The translations under genes and the position numbers were made by a program. DNA of 20,618 bases from Micrococcales bacterium (GTDB lineage: Bacteria; Actinomycetota; Actinomycetes; Actinomycetales; Dermatophilaceae), in assembly GCA_003157445.1 (NCBI GenBank), contig PMJN01000230.1, forward strand, positions 1 through 20,618, given 5' to 3'. The notes beneath the pieces were generated by a model. That model saw only the letters and a program-made list of their open reading frames with translations. It was not told where the DNA came from and made no database searches. Position 1 is the first letter of the stretch; the number at the start of each line of letters is the position of its first letter. Below, piece by piece: positions 13,916 to 20,618 of this stretch.

Positions 13916-15676
13916 TCACTGTGCCCATCGATATCCACGAGGGGTGACCATCCGACCGCCGACGATCCGGGTCTGGCTGGCACCGATCACGACCAGGCTG
14001 TACATGTCGACCACCGTCGGGTCGAAGTCGGCGAGCGTGGTCAGGACAGCGCTCTGGTCAGGCCGACTGGCGTTGCGAACCACTCCGATCGGGGTGGTCG
14101 GCGGGCGGTGCTCGGCCAACAGCTCCAGGGCGCGACCCAGCTGCCAGTCCCGCTTGGCGCTGCGCGGGTTGTAGCAGAGCAGGACGAAGTCGCCCTGCGC
14201 GGCCGCGCGGACTCGTTGCTCGATCGCCGGCCACGGGGTGTGTAGATCGGACAGGCTGAGATAGCAGTGGTCGTGTCCTAGGGGGGCACCGAGAACCGCT
14301 GCCGCTGCCAAGGCGGCCGTGACCCCGGGTATGCCGACCACGTCGATCGACTCATCGGCGACCTCGAGCGCCGGCGAGGCCATCGCGTACACGCCGGCGT
14401 CACCGGATCCGATCAGCGCCACCGCGAAACCATCCCGAGCCCGGGCAACCGCGGTATGAGCGCGTTCTTCTTCCTGTCCCAGACCAGATGACAGAATCTC
14501 GGTCCCGGGACGCAGCAGGTCGCGGATCTGGGCGATGTACTGATCCAACCCGACGATGACGCTGGCCCGGCGAAGCTCATCCCTGGCTGCAGCGGTGAGC
14601 AGGTCGCGCGACCCCGGGCCGAGTCCGACGATGGCAAGCCGCCCGCGTGGTCGGTGTCGAGCGACGGCCACAGTGGCCATCGCGCTGGCGGTCTTGGTCA
14701 CGATGAGATCAGCAGTTGTCTGGCCGCTTCGCATCGGCCCGTCGAGGCATTCTCGGGCGCCGAGCAAAGCCGCGGCTTCTGACACACTCGGTACGCCGAC
14801 TGCTGCGCGCACGACCTCGCTGGGGTTGGGCACAGTGACCTGGCCGAGCGCCGCGGCGCAGTGCGTGACGAGCGGAACCCCGAGTTGGCAGGCCAGGTCG
14901 ATCAGGGCCTGTTCGTCTGCCTTGATCTGGGCCGTGGCGATGGCGGCGACAGACTCGATGGCCAGACCGGCATCCTGCAGTGCTTCGTCCAGAAGTTGTC
15001 GTGCCTCATCAGTGCAGACACCTCGGCTGGCCCCCATCCCCACCACGAGCGAAGGCGGCCGCAGCACCACCGTGCTGTCGCCGCCCGTTTGCGTCGTGAG
15101 GTCGCTGATCAAGATGGTGGGGCGATCGACCGTGATCTCACCGCCAAGATCCTCCACGACGTTCTCACCCAACGCCGGTAGCGGCCATCTGTGGTCACTG
15201 GCGAGAGTGACCTTCTCGCCGTCGAGCATTGCCCGGCTCACGCCGCTGACGTCGCCGCTGACCGGCCAGCCGAGATCGTCCAGCCCTGGCACGCCTATGA
15301 CATCGGTTGCGGTGGTGATCACTGCGTCGGCGCCGAGAAGGTCGGCGAGCTCGAGGGCAAGCGCATTGGCTCCTGCGGCATGGCCACCGAGGATGGGCAT
15401 GACGAATCGTCCCGTTTCGTCAAGAACGAGGATCGCCGGATCGGATAGCTTGTCACCGGCGGTGATCAGTGGTGCGAGGATCCGCACGACCGCACCGGCC
15501 GCCATCACCGCGACGACCGCGTCATAATGGGCGAAGCCAACCCTGAGAGCATCGGCCGCGGTCGGGCGGTCGATCACCGTCGCCCCAGGCGGCAGGGCGT
15601 CGGCAATCCGTTGGGCCAGCCGCTTTCCAGCCTTCGTGACAGCAACGACGCCCACGGACCCGCCGAATCCTGTCAT
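13916..15676 (-). CDS. cbiGH: CbiG - CobJ/CbiH fusion: cobalt-precorrin-5A hydrolase plus precorrin-3B C17-methyltransferase
   Basis: The 586-residue protein joins consecutive ring-contraction activities. Residues 1 to about 335 are CbiG, which opens the delta-lactone and releases the C20 carbon as acetaldehyde; motifs are MAAGAVVRILAPLI (58-71), GRFVMPILGGHAAGANALA (89-107) and, in its C-terminal domain, VVGMGASRGV (211-220). Residues about 346-586 are CobJ/CbiH, the C17 methylase that drives ring contraction; motifs are RLAIVGLGPGSRDLLTAAA (346-364), ALIGSGDAGVYAMASPALE (420-438), VVGIPGVTAALAAAAVLGAP (446-465) and LLCYNPRSAKRDWQL (499-513). The presence of CbiG points to the oxygen-independent route. 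The ATG overlaps the cobM stop by 4 bases. Confidence 0.95.
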   Translation of the reverse strand: MTGFGGSVGVVAVTKAGKRLAQRIADALPPGATVIDRPTAADALRVGFAHYDAVVAVMAAGAVVRILAPLITAGDKLSDPAILVLDETGRFVMPILGGHAAGANALALELADLLGADAVITTATDVIGVPGLDDLGWPVSGDVSGVSRAMLDGEKVTLASDHRWPLPALGENVVEDLGGEITVDRPTILISDLTTQTGGDSTVVLRPPSLVVGMGASRGVCTDEARQLLDEALQDAGLAIESVAAIATAQIKADEQALIDLACQLGVPLVTHCAAALGQVTVPNPSEVVRAAVGVPSVSEAAALLGARECLDGPMRSGQTTADLIVTKTASAMATVAVARHRPRGRLAIVGLGPGSRDLLTAAARDELRRASVIVGLDQYIAQIRDLLRPGTEILSSGLGQEEERAHTAVARARDGFAVALIGSGDAGVYAMASPALEVADESIDVVGIPGVTAALAAAAVLGAPLGHDHCYLSLSDLHTPWPAIEQRVRAAAQGDFVLLCYNPRSAKRDWQLGRALELLAEHRPPTTPIGVVRNASRPDQSAVLTTLADFDPTVVDMYSLVVIGASQTRIVGGRMVTPRGYRWAQ

Positions 15677-16506
15677 CGCCGTGAGCCGACCTCGTCGCCG
15701 GGCCGGTCTCCGCGCTCGGCCTTCAGCTGGAGGCGGGCTTCATGGTCGGCCTTGCGGAAGCCATGAAAATGGCCAGGGTGGTAGAGATGGGAACGGGTTT
15801 CGTGCGACGCAAGGCCCGGTCCGACTAGGAATAGTGTGTGCTTCCACAGCTTGTGCTCCTTGGTGGTCTCGGCCAGGGTGGCGACCGTGCACCAGACGAT
15901 GAGCTCGTCGGGCCAGCTGACCTGGTAGCCGACGACCACAGGTGTGTCCTGCGGGTAACCTCCTGCGAGTAGCTCGGACTGCAGGACTCCGGAGCGTGCC
16001 GCCGACAGGAAGACCGCCATGGTCGTGCCGTGGCTGGCGAAGGCCCGGATGGACTCCCCTGCCGGCATGGGAGTCTTGCCGCCTTCCAGCCTGGTGAGGA
16101 TCACCGACTGGGTGATCTCGGGGACAGTCAGTTCGAGGTGTTCGGCGGCTGCGAGCGCGCTGAACGCCGAGACGCCCGGGATGATCTCCACGGCGAGTCC
16201 CAGCCGGTCGCACTGTGCGATCTGTTCGCCGACGGCGCCCCACAGTGCTGGGTCGCCGGAGTGGATGCGCGCCACGGTCAGAGCCTCCCGTGCGGCCCGT
16301 TCGTACAGTGGCACGACACCTTCCATGGGCAGCTGCGAGGAGTCGACGACCTCCGCGTCCGGTCTCGCGTGCTCGAGGATGTCCGGGTGGACCAGACTGG
16401 CAGCCCAGATGACGATGTCGGCGCGGCCTATGGCTTTCGCACCGCGAAGGGTGATGAGGTCCGGAGCTCCTGGACCCGCACCGATGAATAGGACTGATCC
16501 GGTCAT
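15673..16506 (-). CDS. cobM: Precorrin-4 (cobalt-precorrin-4) C11-methyltransferase CobM/CbiF
   Basis: This SAM-dependent class III methylase adds a methyl group at C11. The 277-residue product has VLFIGAGPGAPDLITLRGAK at the N-terminus, VIWAASLVHPDIL, RIHSGDPALWGAVGEQI, VEIIPGVSAFSALAAAEHLE and TRLEGGKTPMP, which together separate CobM from the other corrin methylases. A charged tail rich in His and Arg, about 25 residues, extends past the fold and looks like a poorly conserved extension. The start overlaps the cobI stop (ATGA) and the end overlaps cbiGH (ATGA), so the three are probably translationally coupled. Confidence 0.95.
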   Translation of the reverse strand: MTGSVLFIGAGPGAPDLITLRGAKAIGRADIVIWAASLVHPDILEHARPDAEVVDSSQLPMEGVVPLYERAAREALTVARIHSGDPALWGAVGEQIAQCDRLGLAVEIIPGVSAFSALAAAEHLELTVPEITQSVILTRLEGGKTPMPAGESIRAFASHGTTMAVFLSAARSGVLQSELLAGGYPQDTPVVVGYQVSWPDELIVWCTVATLAETTKEHKLWKHTLFLVGPGLASHETRSHLYHPGHFHGFRKADHEARLQLKAERGDRPGDEVGSRR

Positions 16507-17282
16507 CCGAGCTTGCCTCCGCGGGTAGTACGGCTGGACGGTGCGATCACCGTTGACAGATAAGGGATCTCGCCTTCGACTTCTTGCCCCCGGTGGAGCA
16601 CCTCGTCGTGGCGGCCCAGATGGCTGCCGACGACGGCGGCGTCCAAACGCCCGTGGGCGGCGAGCGTCTCGCGCATGTCCGGCCAGTACCGGCCACCCTT
16701 GTAGGCGACGATCGTCGCCCCGGTGAGTGCACCGTGGCCGAGCACCTCGTCCATCGCGTTGGCGCCACCAAGGGCGGGAAAGAGCACGAGCGGCTCGTTG
16801 CCCTCACACAGCACGGTGCTGCTTGCCGCCGCCAAGGCCTGCATGGCGGTGATGCCCGGCACGGTTCGGATCTCCACCCCGGATCGGGACTCTCGAACCG
16901 CCCCCGCCAGGTAGCCGAAGGTGGAATAGATGTTCGGGTCGCCGATGGTGGCGAAGGCGATCGTCGTGGCGCCGTCATCGAAGGCTTGCAGAATCAGGGC
17001 AGCCGCGGCCTCCCACGCGCGGGTCCGGCGTTCAGACACCCCCCCACGGTCAGTGAGGGCGAACGGGGCCCGGACGATCCGGATAGTTTCCATGCCGTCT
17101 TTGCCGTTGTCGCCGCCCGGGAGCAGGTGAGCGCGCACGATCGCCTCGGCATACCCGATCTCATCGCGATCGTCGCGAACCGGCACAACGACGAGGTCCG
17201 CTTCGCGGAGCACCCGAAGAGCCTGCAGGGTAAGGAGCTCCGGGTCACCCGGCCCGACACCGACACCGATCAGCAGGCTCAT
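16503..17282 (-). CDS. cobI: Precorrin-2 (cobalt-factor II) C20-methyltransferase CobI/CbiL
   Basis: CobI adds the C20 methyl group, the first step of the corrin branch after precorrin-2 or its cobalt form. From the ATG at 17282 the product has 259 residues. It begins MSLLIGVGVGPGDPELLTLQ, with the family glycine loop, and contains ATIGDPNIYSTFGYL (the SAM loop), VEIRTVPGITAMQALAAAS and VAYKGGRYWPDM. An in-frame ATG at 17294 would add MVRL and overlap the chelatase gene by 13 bases; the 17282 start gives a TGATG junction like the others in this operon. Neither start has a clear ribosome site. A loop near residues 56-66 (PGGDNGKDG) looks slightly expanded. Confidence 0.94.
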   Translation of the reverse strand: MSLLIGVGVGPGDPELLTLQALRVLREADLVVVPVRDDRDEIGYAEAIVRAHLLPGGDNGKDGMETIRIVRAPFALTDRGGVSERRTRAWEAAAALILQAFDDGATTIAFATIGDPNIYSTFGYLAGAVRESRSGVEIRTVPGITAMQALAAASSTVLCEGNEPLVLFPALGGANAMDEVLGHGALTGATIVAYKGGRYWPDMRETLAAHGRLDAAVVGSHLGRHDEVLHRGQEVEGEIPYLSTVIAPSSRTTRGGKLG

Positions 17283-19324
17283 CAGGCGGACCATCGTTCT
17301 GTGACGACTGCCGCGAGCGGTTCCGTGGTCACGTCATCCAGGCGTAGATACTCGGCGCCCAGGTCGACGGCCAGTCTTTCGGCCAGTCGCAGCTTGACCG
17401 GTCCGCGTTCGCAGTCCAGCACCACCACATCGTGTGCGCGCAGCCCGGTGCCCGCACGGGCGGCGCTGACAGCGTCGGCCCGTCCGTCGGTGATCAGCAG
17501 AACCAGGGGGCGGCGTAGCGGATCCCGCAACCGTTCGGTAGTGATGACCTGAACGGCCTTGGCCAACCCGGCGGCCAGTGGCGTGCGACCGCCGGTCTGG
17601 ATCGCATCGAGTCGGCGAGCGGCGTTCTCCACCGAGTTCGTCGGCGGCAGGACGAGCTCAGCACCCTTATCCCGGAAGGTGATCAGGCCCACCTTGTCCC
17701 GACGCTGGTACGCGTCCAGCAGCAGCCCCAGGACGGCGCCCTTGACCTCGGTCATCCGGGCGCGGGCAGCCATCGAGCCACTGGCGTCCACCACGAAGAG
17801 CACGAGGTTTCCCTCCTTGCCGCGCCGCTCAGCCCGTCGCAGGTCCGAGGCAGCGAGCAGGATCCGGCCGCTCTGGCGACCCCGGCCGATCTGGAACGGT
17901 GCCGCCGCCGCGACGGTGGCAGGCAGGTGAATGGGCCCGGTCGTCGCACTCGTCGGGAGGGTCCCCACGGTCCGGCCGCGACCGGTTCGGGCTGCTGATC
18001 GACGGCCCGGGGTGCCGGCGGCCTTGCCAGTGCCACGGATCAGCGGAGCCCGGCCTGCATGCCCGGTCGGCGCTGTTTGCGGCTGGGTCGGTGAGCTGCT
18101 GGAATTCGGGGTCGAGGAGTCATTGCTGCCATCGCCGGGATCCTGGGTGGAGGACTCGTGGCCAGGACTCCGCTCCTGCGGCGAAGGTTCAGCATCCGGG
18201 CCGGGATGGCCGCCGCCACCGGGACCGCCATCGTCGTCCGGGTCTGGTTCGGGCTCTGGCTCGTTCTGGCTGGCCCGATCCAGTGCCTCGTCCAGTGCTT
18301 CGGTGTCCAGGCCGGGCTCGTCGAAGGGATTGCGACGTTTCCGGTGGGGAAGTGCCAGCAGGGCCGCAGACCGGACGTCCTCGGCAGTGACCGTTGTGCG
18401 GCCCTGCCAGGCGGCATGCGCGGCGGCTGCGCGTGCGGTGACGATATCGGCGCGCATGCCATCAACGTCGAACGCCGCGCAGACCTCAGCGATCTGCCTC
18501 AGCGCCGAGTCCGGCATCTGAACCTCTGGCAGCAGCATCTGGGCGGCGGCGATCGCAGCGGCGAGGGTTTGCTCAGCACCTGCCCAGAGTTCGGCGAATC
18601 CGGCGGGGTCGGCGTCTGCCGCCAGGCGCCGTCTGACGACCTCGACCCGGGTCTGGGGGTCACGGCTGGCGGTGACGTCGACCGTGAGCCCGAACCGGTC
18701 CAGCAACTGCGGACGAAGTTCCCCCTCCTCGGGGTTCATCGAGCCGATCAGGACGAAGCGTGCGGGGTGGCTGACGGACACCGAGTCGCGTTCGACGTGA
18801 TTGCGGCCCATCGCTGAGGCATCCAGCAGCACGTCGACCAGGTGGTCGGCGAGCAGGTTCACCTCATCGACGTAAAGGATTCCGCGGTGCGCGCCGGCCA
18901 GGAGGCCGGGCTCGAAGGCCCGGACCCCTTCCGACAAGGCCTTTTCCAGATCCAGGGATCCCACCACGCGATCCTCGGAGGCGCCGACGGGCAGCTCGAC
19001 CAACCGGGCCGGGCGCCAGGACGCCACCGGGTTGGTGTGCGGGCCGTCCGGGCAGCCCGCTTGGACCGCGACCGGGTCGCAGCCGAAACGGCACCCGGTC
19101 ACCACAGACACCTCGGGCAGCAGCGCGGCCAGGCCGCGTACGGCCGTCGACTTGGCGGTTCCCTTCTCGCCCCGGACGAGCACGCCGCCGATCGCGGGCG
19201 ATACAGCATTCAGGATCAGGGCTAGCTGCATGGATTCCGAGCCGACGACCGCAGTGAACGGAAAACCTTGATTGGTCAGCACTCTGTTGTTTGTCTCAGC
19301 TCCGTTAAGCACAGTCAAGGTCAC
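17282..19324 (-). CDS. Fused ChlI-ChlD type chelatase subunit (AAA+ ATPase plus vWA domain), partner of CobN
   Basis: This protein is likely the ATPase motor of a CobN-dependent cobaltochelatase, combining what is separate as ChlI/ChlD or CobS/CobT elsewhere. The 680-residue product has an AAA+ domain with Walker A GEKGTAKST (52-60), Walker B ILYVDEVNLL (149-158) and GSMNPEEGELRPQLLDRFGL (194-213). Three cysteines (78, 82, 91) lie between Walker A and B. A low-complexity Pro/Asp/Glu/Ser linker spans about 350-430. The C-terminal von Willebrand A domain has the metal site DASGSMAA at 513-520, plus TGGRTPLA and LITDGRAD. The start is a GTG overlapping the cobN stop by 4 bases. Magnesium chelation is an alternative role, but no other chlorophyll-type gene is present. 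Confidence 0.9.
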   Translation of the reverse strand: MTLTVLNGAETNNRVLTNQGFPFTAVVGSESMQLALILNAVSPAIGGVLVRGEKGTAKSTAVRGLAALLPEVSVVTGCRFGCDPVAVQAGCPDGPHTNPVASWRPARLVELPVGASEDRVVGSLDLEKALSEGVRAFEPGLLAGAHRGILYVDEVNLLADHLVDVLLDASAMGRNHVERDSVSVSHPARFVLIGSMNPEEGELRPQLLDRFGLTVDVTASRDPQTRVEVVRRRLAADADPAGFAELWAGAEQTLAAAIAAAQMLLPEVQMPDSALRQIAEVCAAFDVDGMRADIVTARAAAAHAAWQGRTTVTAEDVRSAALLALPHRKRRNPFDEPGLDTEALDEALDRASQNEPEPEPDPDDDGGPGGGGHPGPDAEPSPQERSPGHESSTQDPGDGSNDSSTPNSSSSPTQPQTAPTGHAGRAPLIRGTGKAAGTPGRRSAARTGRGRTVGTLPTSATTGPIHLPATVAAAAPFQIGRGRQSGRILLAASDLRRAERRGKEGNLVLFVVDASGSMAARARMTEVKGAVLGLLLDAYQRRDKVGLITFRDKGAELVLPPTNSVENAARRLDAIQTGGRTPLAAGLAKAVQVITTERLRDPLRRPLVLLITDGRADAVSAARAGTGLRAHDVVVLDCERGPVKLRLAERLAVDLGAEYLRLDDVTTEPLAAVVTERWSA

Positions 19325-20618
19325 GTTCGGTCCTCCAGATCGCCTTCACTGCTCAGGTACACGTCGCGCAACTGGTCCAGTGTCACTTGCTCGGGCTTGG
19401 CCCACATGCCTCGTTCTGCGGCTTCCAGGAGGCGCTCGGTGATGCCTCGCAGCGCCCACGGGTTGGACTTTTCCATGAACTCGCGGACGTCCTTGTCGAA
19501 GACGTAGGACTTGGCCAGCTGCTCATACATCCAGTCCTGGACGACACCGGCGGTGGCGTCATAACCGAACAGGTAGTCAACCGTGGCGGCCAGCTCGAAG
19601 GCGCCCTTGTAGCCGTGCCGTTGCATCGCGGTGATCCATTTCGGGTTCACCACCCGGGACCGGAAGACCCGCTGGGTCTCCTCGGCTAGTGACCGCGTCT
19701 TCACGGCGGATGGTACGGCGGAGTCGCCGATGTAGGCGGCAGGCGCCTGACCGGTCAGGTGACGCACCATCGCCACCATTCCGCCGTGGTACTGGAAGTA
19801 GTCGTCAGAGTCGACGATGTCGTGCTCGCGGGTATCGGCGTTCTTGGCCGCGACCGCGATCCGGGTGAAGCTGCGCTCCATGTCCGCCCGCGCCGCGATG
19901 CCGGGGACCCCACGGCCGTAGGCATATCCGCCCCATACCGCGTAGACCTCGGCGAGGTCGGCGTTGCTCTGCCAGTTGCCGGCATCGATCAGCGGCAGCA
20001 GACCGGCGCCGTAGGCGCCCGGCTTGGACCCGAAGATCCGCAGCGTGGCTCTACGCCGGTCGCCGTGCAGGGCGAGGTCGGACGCAACGTGGGCGCGGAC
20101 GAAGTTCTGTTCGGCGGGTTCGTCCAGCGCGGCCACCGTCGCGACCGCGTCGTCCAGCAGGCTGATCACGTGGCTGAAAGCGTCGCGGAAGAAACCCGAG
20201 ATCCGGACCGTCACGTCGATCCGGGGTCGCCCCAGCTCGGCCGGGGACAGGATCTCGAACCCGGTGACCCGACGCGAGGCTGCATCCCAGATCGGTCGGC
20301 AGCCAAGCAGGGCCAACACCTCGGCGATGTCATCGCCTTGGGTGCGCATCGCCGAGGTGCCCCACACCGTCAGGCCTACCGAGGCCGGATACTCCCCGGT
20401 GTCGGCTAGGTGGCGGGCGATCAGCGAGTCCGCGAGAGCCACGCCCACGTCGTAGGCATTGCGTGACGGGATCGCCTTGGGGTCGACCGAGTAGAAGTTG
20501 CGCCCAGTCGGCAGCACGGAAACAAGGCCCCGGGTCGGCGATCCGGACGGCCCGGGTGGGACGAAGCGGCCGTCCAACGCGCCGATCGTCCGGTCGATCT
20601 CGTCGGTGGTAGCGGCCA
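19321..20618 (-). CDS. cobN: Cobaltochelatase large subunit CobN, C-terminal part (5' end outside window)
   Basis: CobN is the porphyrin-binding large subunit of the ATP-dependent cobaltochelatase, related to magnesium chelatase H. The frame is open to the right edge, so the gene begins outside; about 431 C-terminal residues are visible, against well over 1,000 in intact family members. Signatures include EIDRTIGALDGRFVPPGPSG, LPTGRNFYSVDPKAIPSRNA, VWGTSAMRTQGDDIAEVLAL, RIFGSKPGAYGAGLLPLID, and near the end DWMYEQLAKSYVFDKDVREF and NPWALRGITERLLEAAERG. It is followed by the fused chelatase ATPase with a 4-base overlap. A separate N-terminal cobN fragment lies at 5445-5717; whether this copy has its own intact N-terminus cannot be seen here. 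Confidence 0.96.
   Translation of the reverse strand, partial: AATTDEIDRTIGALDGRFVPPGPSGSPTRGLVSVLPTGRNFYSVDPKAIPSRNAYDVGVALADSLIARHLADTGEYPASVGLTVWGTSAMRTQGDDIAEVLALLGCRPIWDAASRRVTGFEILSPAELGRPRIDVTVRISGFFRDAFSHVISLLDDAVATVAALDEPAEQNFVRAHVASDLALHGDRRRATLRIFGSKPGAYGAGLLPLIDAGNWQSNADLAEVYAVWGGYAYGRGVPGIAARADMERSFTRIAVAAKNADTREHDIVDSDDYFQYHGGMVAMVRHLTGQAPAAYIGDSAVPSAVKTRSLAEETQRVFRSRVVNPKWITAMQRHGYKGAFELAATVDYLFGYDATAGVVQDWMYEQLAKSYVFDKDVREFMEKSNPWALRGITERLLEAAERGMWAKPEQVTLDQLRDVYLSSEGDLEDRT

Noticed and set aside
13791..13945. Second cobalamin riboswitch in front of cbiX
   Set aside because: The segment lacks the GGTCCCGCCACTGT and AGTCAGGA core boxes on either strand.
14556..15527. Plus-strand open frame of 323 codons opposite cbiGH
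   Set aside because: Antisense to a conserved fusion gene, Ser/Thr/Arg-rich, no family resemblance.
16584..17552. Plus-strand open frame of 322 codons across cobI and the chelatase gene
   Set aside because: Spans the reverse strand of two conserved genes and their overlap, with no domain.
1..20618. Insertion sequences, phage genes, tRNA genes or CRISPR arrays
   Set aside because: No transposase or integrase motifs, terminal inverted repeats, cloverleaf-like segments or regularly spaced repeats were recognised on either strand.

Overview
This window is a dense cobalamin (vitamin B12) biosynthesis island from a high-GC actinobacterium. Most of it is coding, and strings of genes overlap by 1 to 4 bases. 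A BluB-CobT fusion, a CbiG-CobJ fusion, a fused AAA+/vWA chelatase beside CobN and a CbiX with a CXXC and His-rich tail together suggest Propionibacteriaceae or a close relative. That assignment is inference from gene content, not from a phylogenetic marker.

Layout, left to right. (a) The 3' part of cbiB (+), then one gene encoding an acetyltransferase domain fused to CbiE and CbiT (+). (b) cbiD (-), tail-to-tail with the previous gene and divergent from cobK (+), with only 33 bases between the two start codons. (c) cbiC (-), divergent from an adenosylcobalamin riboswitch at 5293-5407 (+). (d) Downstream of the riboswitch, a compact (+) operon: a truncated 5' remnant of cobN, cobO, cobB, a NiCoT-type Ni/Co permease, cobC, a bluB-cobT fusion and a cysG-type fused siroheme/uroporphyrinogen methylase gene. 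(e) Converging on it, a (-) operon that enters from the right edge: cobN (3' part), fused chlI-chlD, cobI, cobM, fused cbiG-cobJ and, after a 125-base gap, cbiX.

Together these genes can make precorrin-2 from uroporphyrinogen III (CysG-type), insert cobalt (CbiX), carry out nearly all corrin-ring methylations, the ring contraction and the methyl migration (CobI, CbiG-CobJ, CobM, CbiD, CobK, CbiET, CbiC), amidate at a and c (CobB), adenosylate (CobO), supply the aminopropanol precursor (CobC), attach it (CbiB), make and activate the lower ligand (BluB-CobT) and import cobalt (NiCoT). Not seen here: cobyric acid synthase (CobQ/CbiP), adenosylcobinamide kinase (CobU/CobP), cobalamin synthase (CobS) and CobG. 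The ring-building set is the oxygen-independent type, yet the island also carries the late-insertion chelatase pair CobN/ChlID and the oxygen-requiring BluB.

The observations most worth following are the cobN 5' remnant sitting directly behind the riboswitch and running into cobO with a TGATG junction, the acetyltransferase-CbiE-CbiT triple fusion, and a strong internal ribosome binding site exactly at the BluB/CobT domain boundary. I found no wholly unknown system; what is unusual lies in the fusions and rearrangements of a known pathway. No mobile elements, tRNA or rRNA genes, or CRISPR arrays were recognised.
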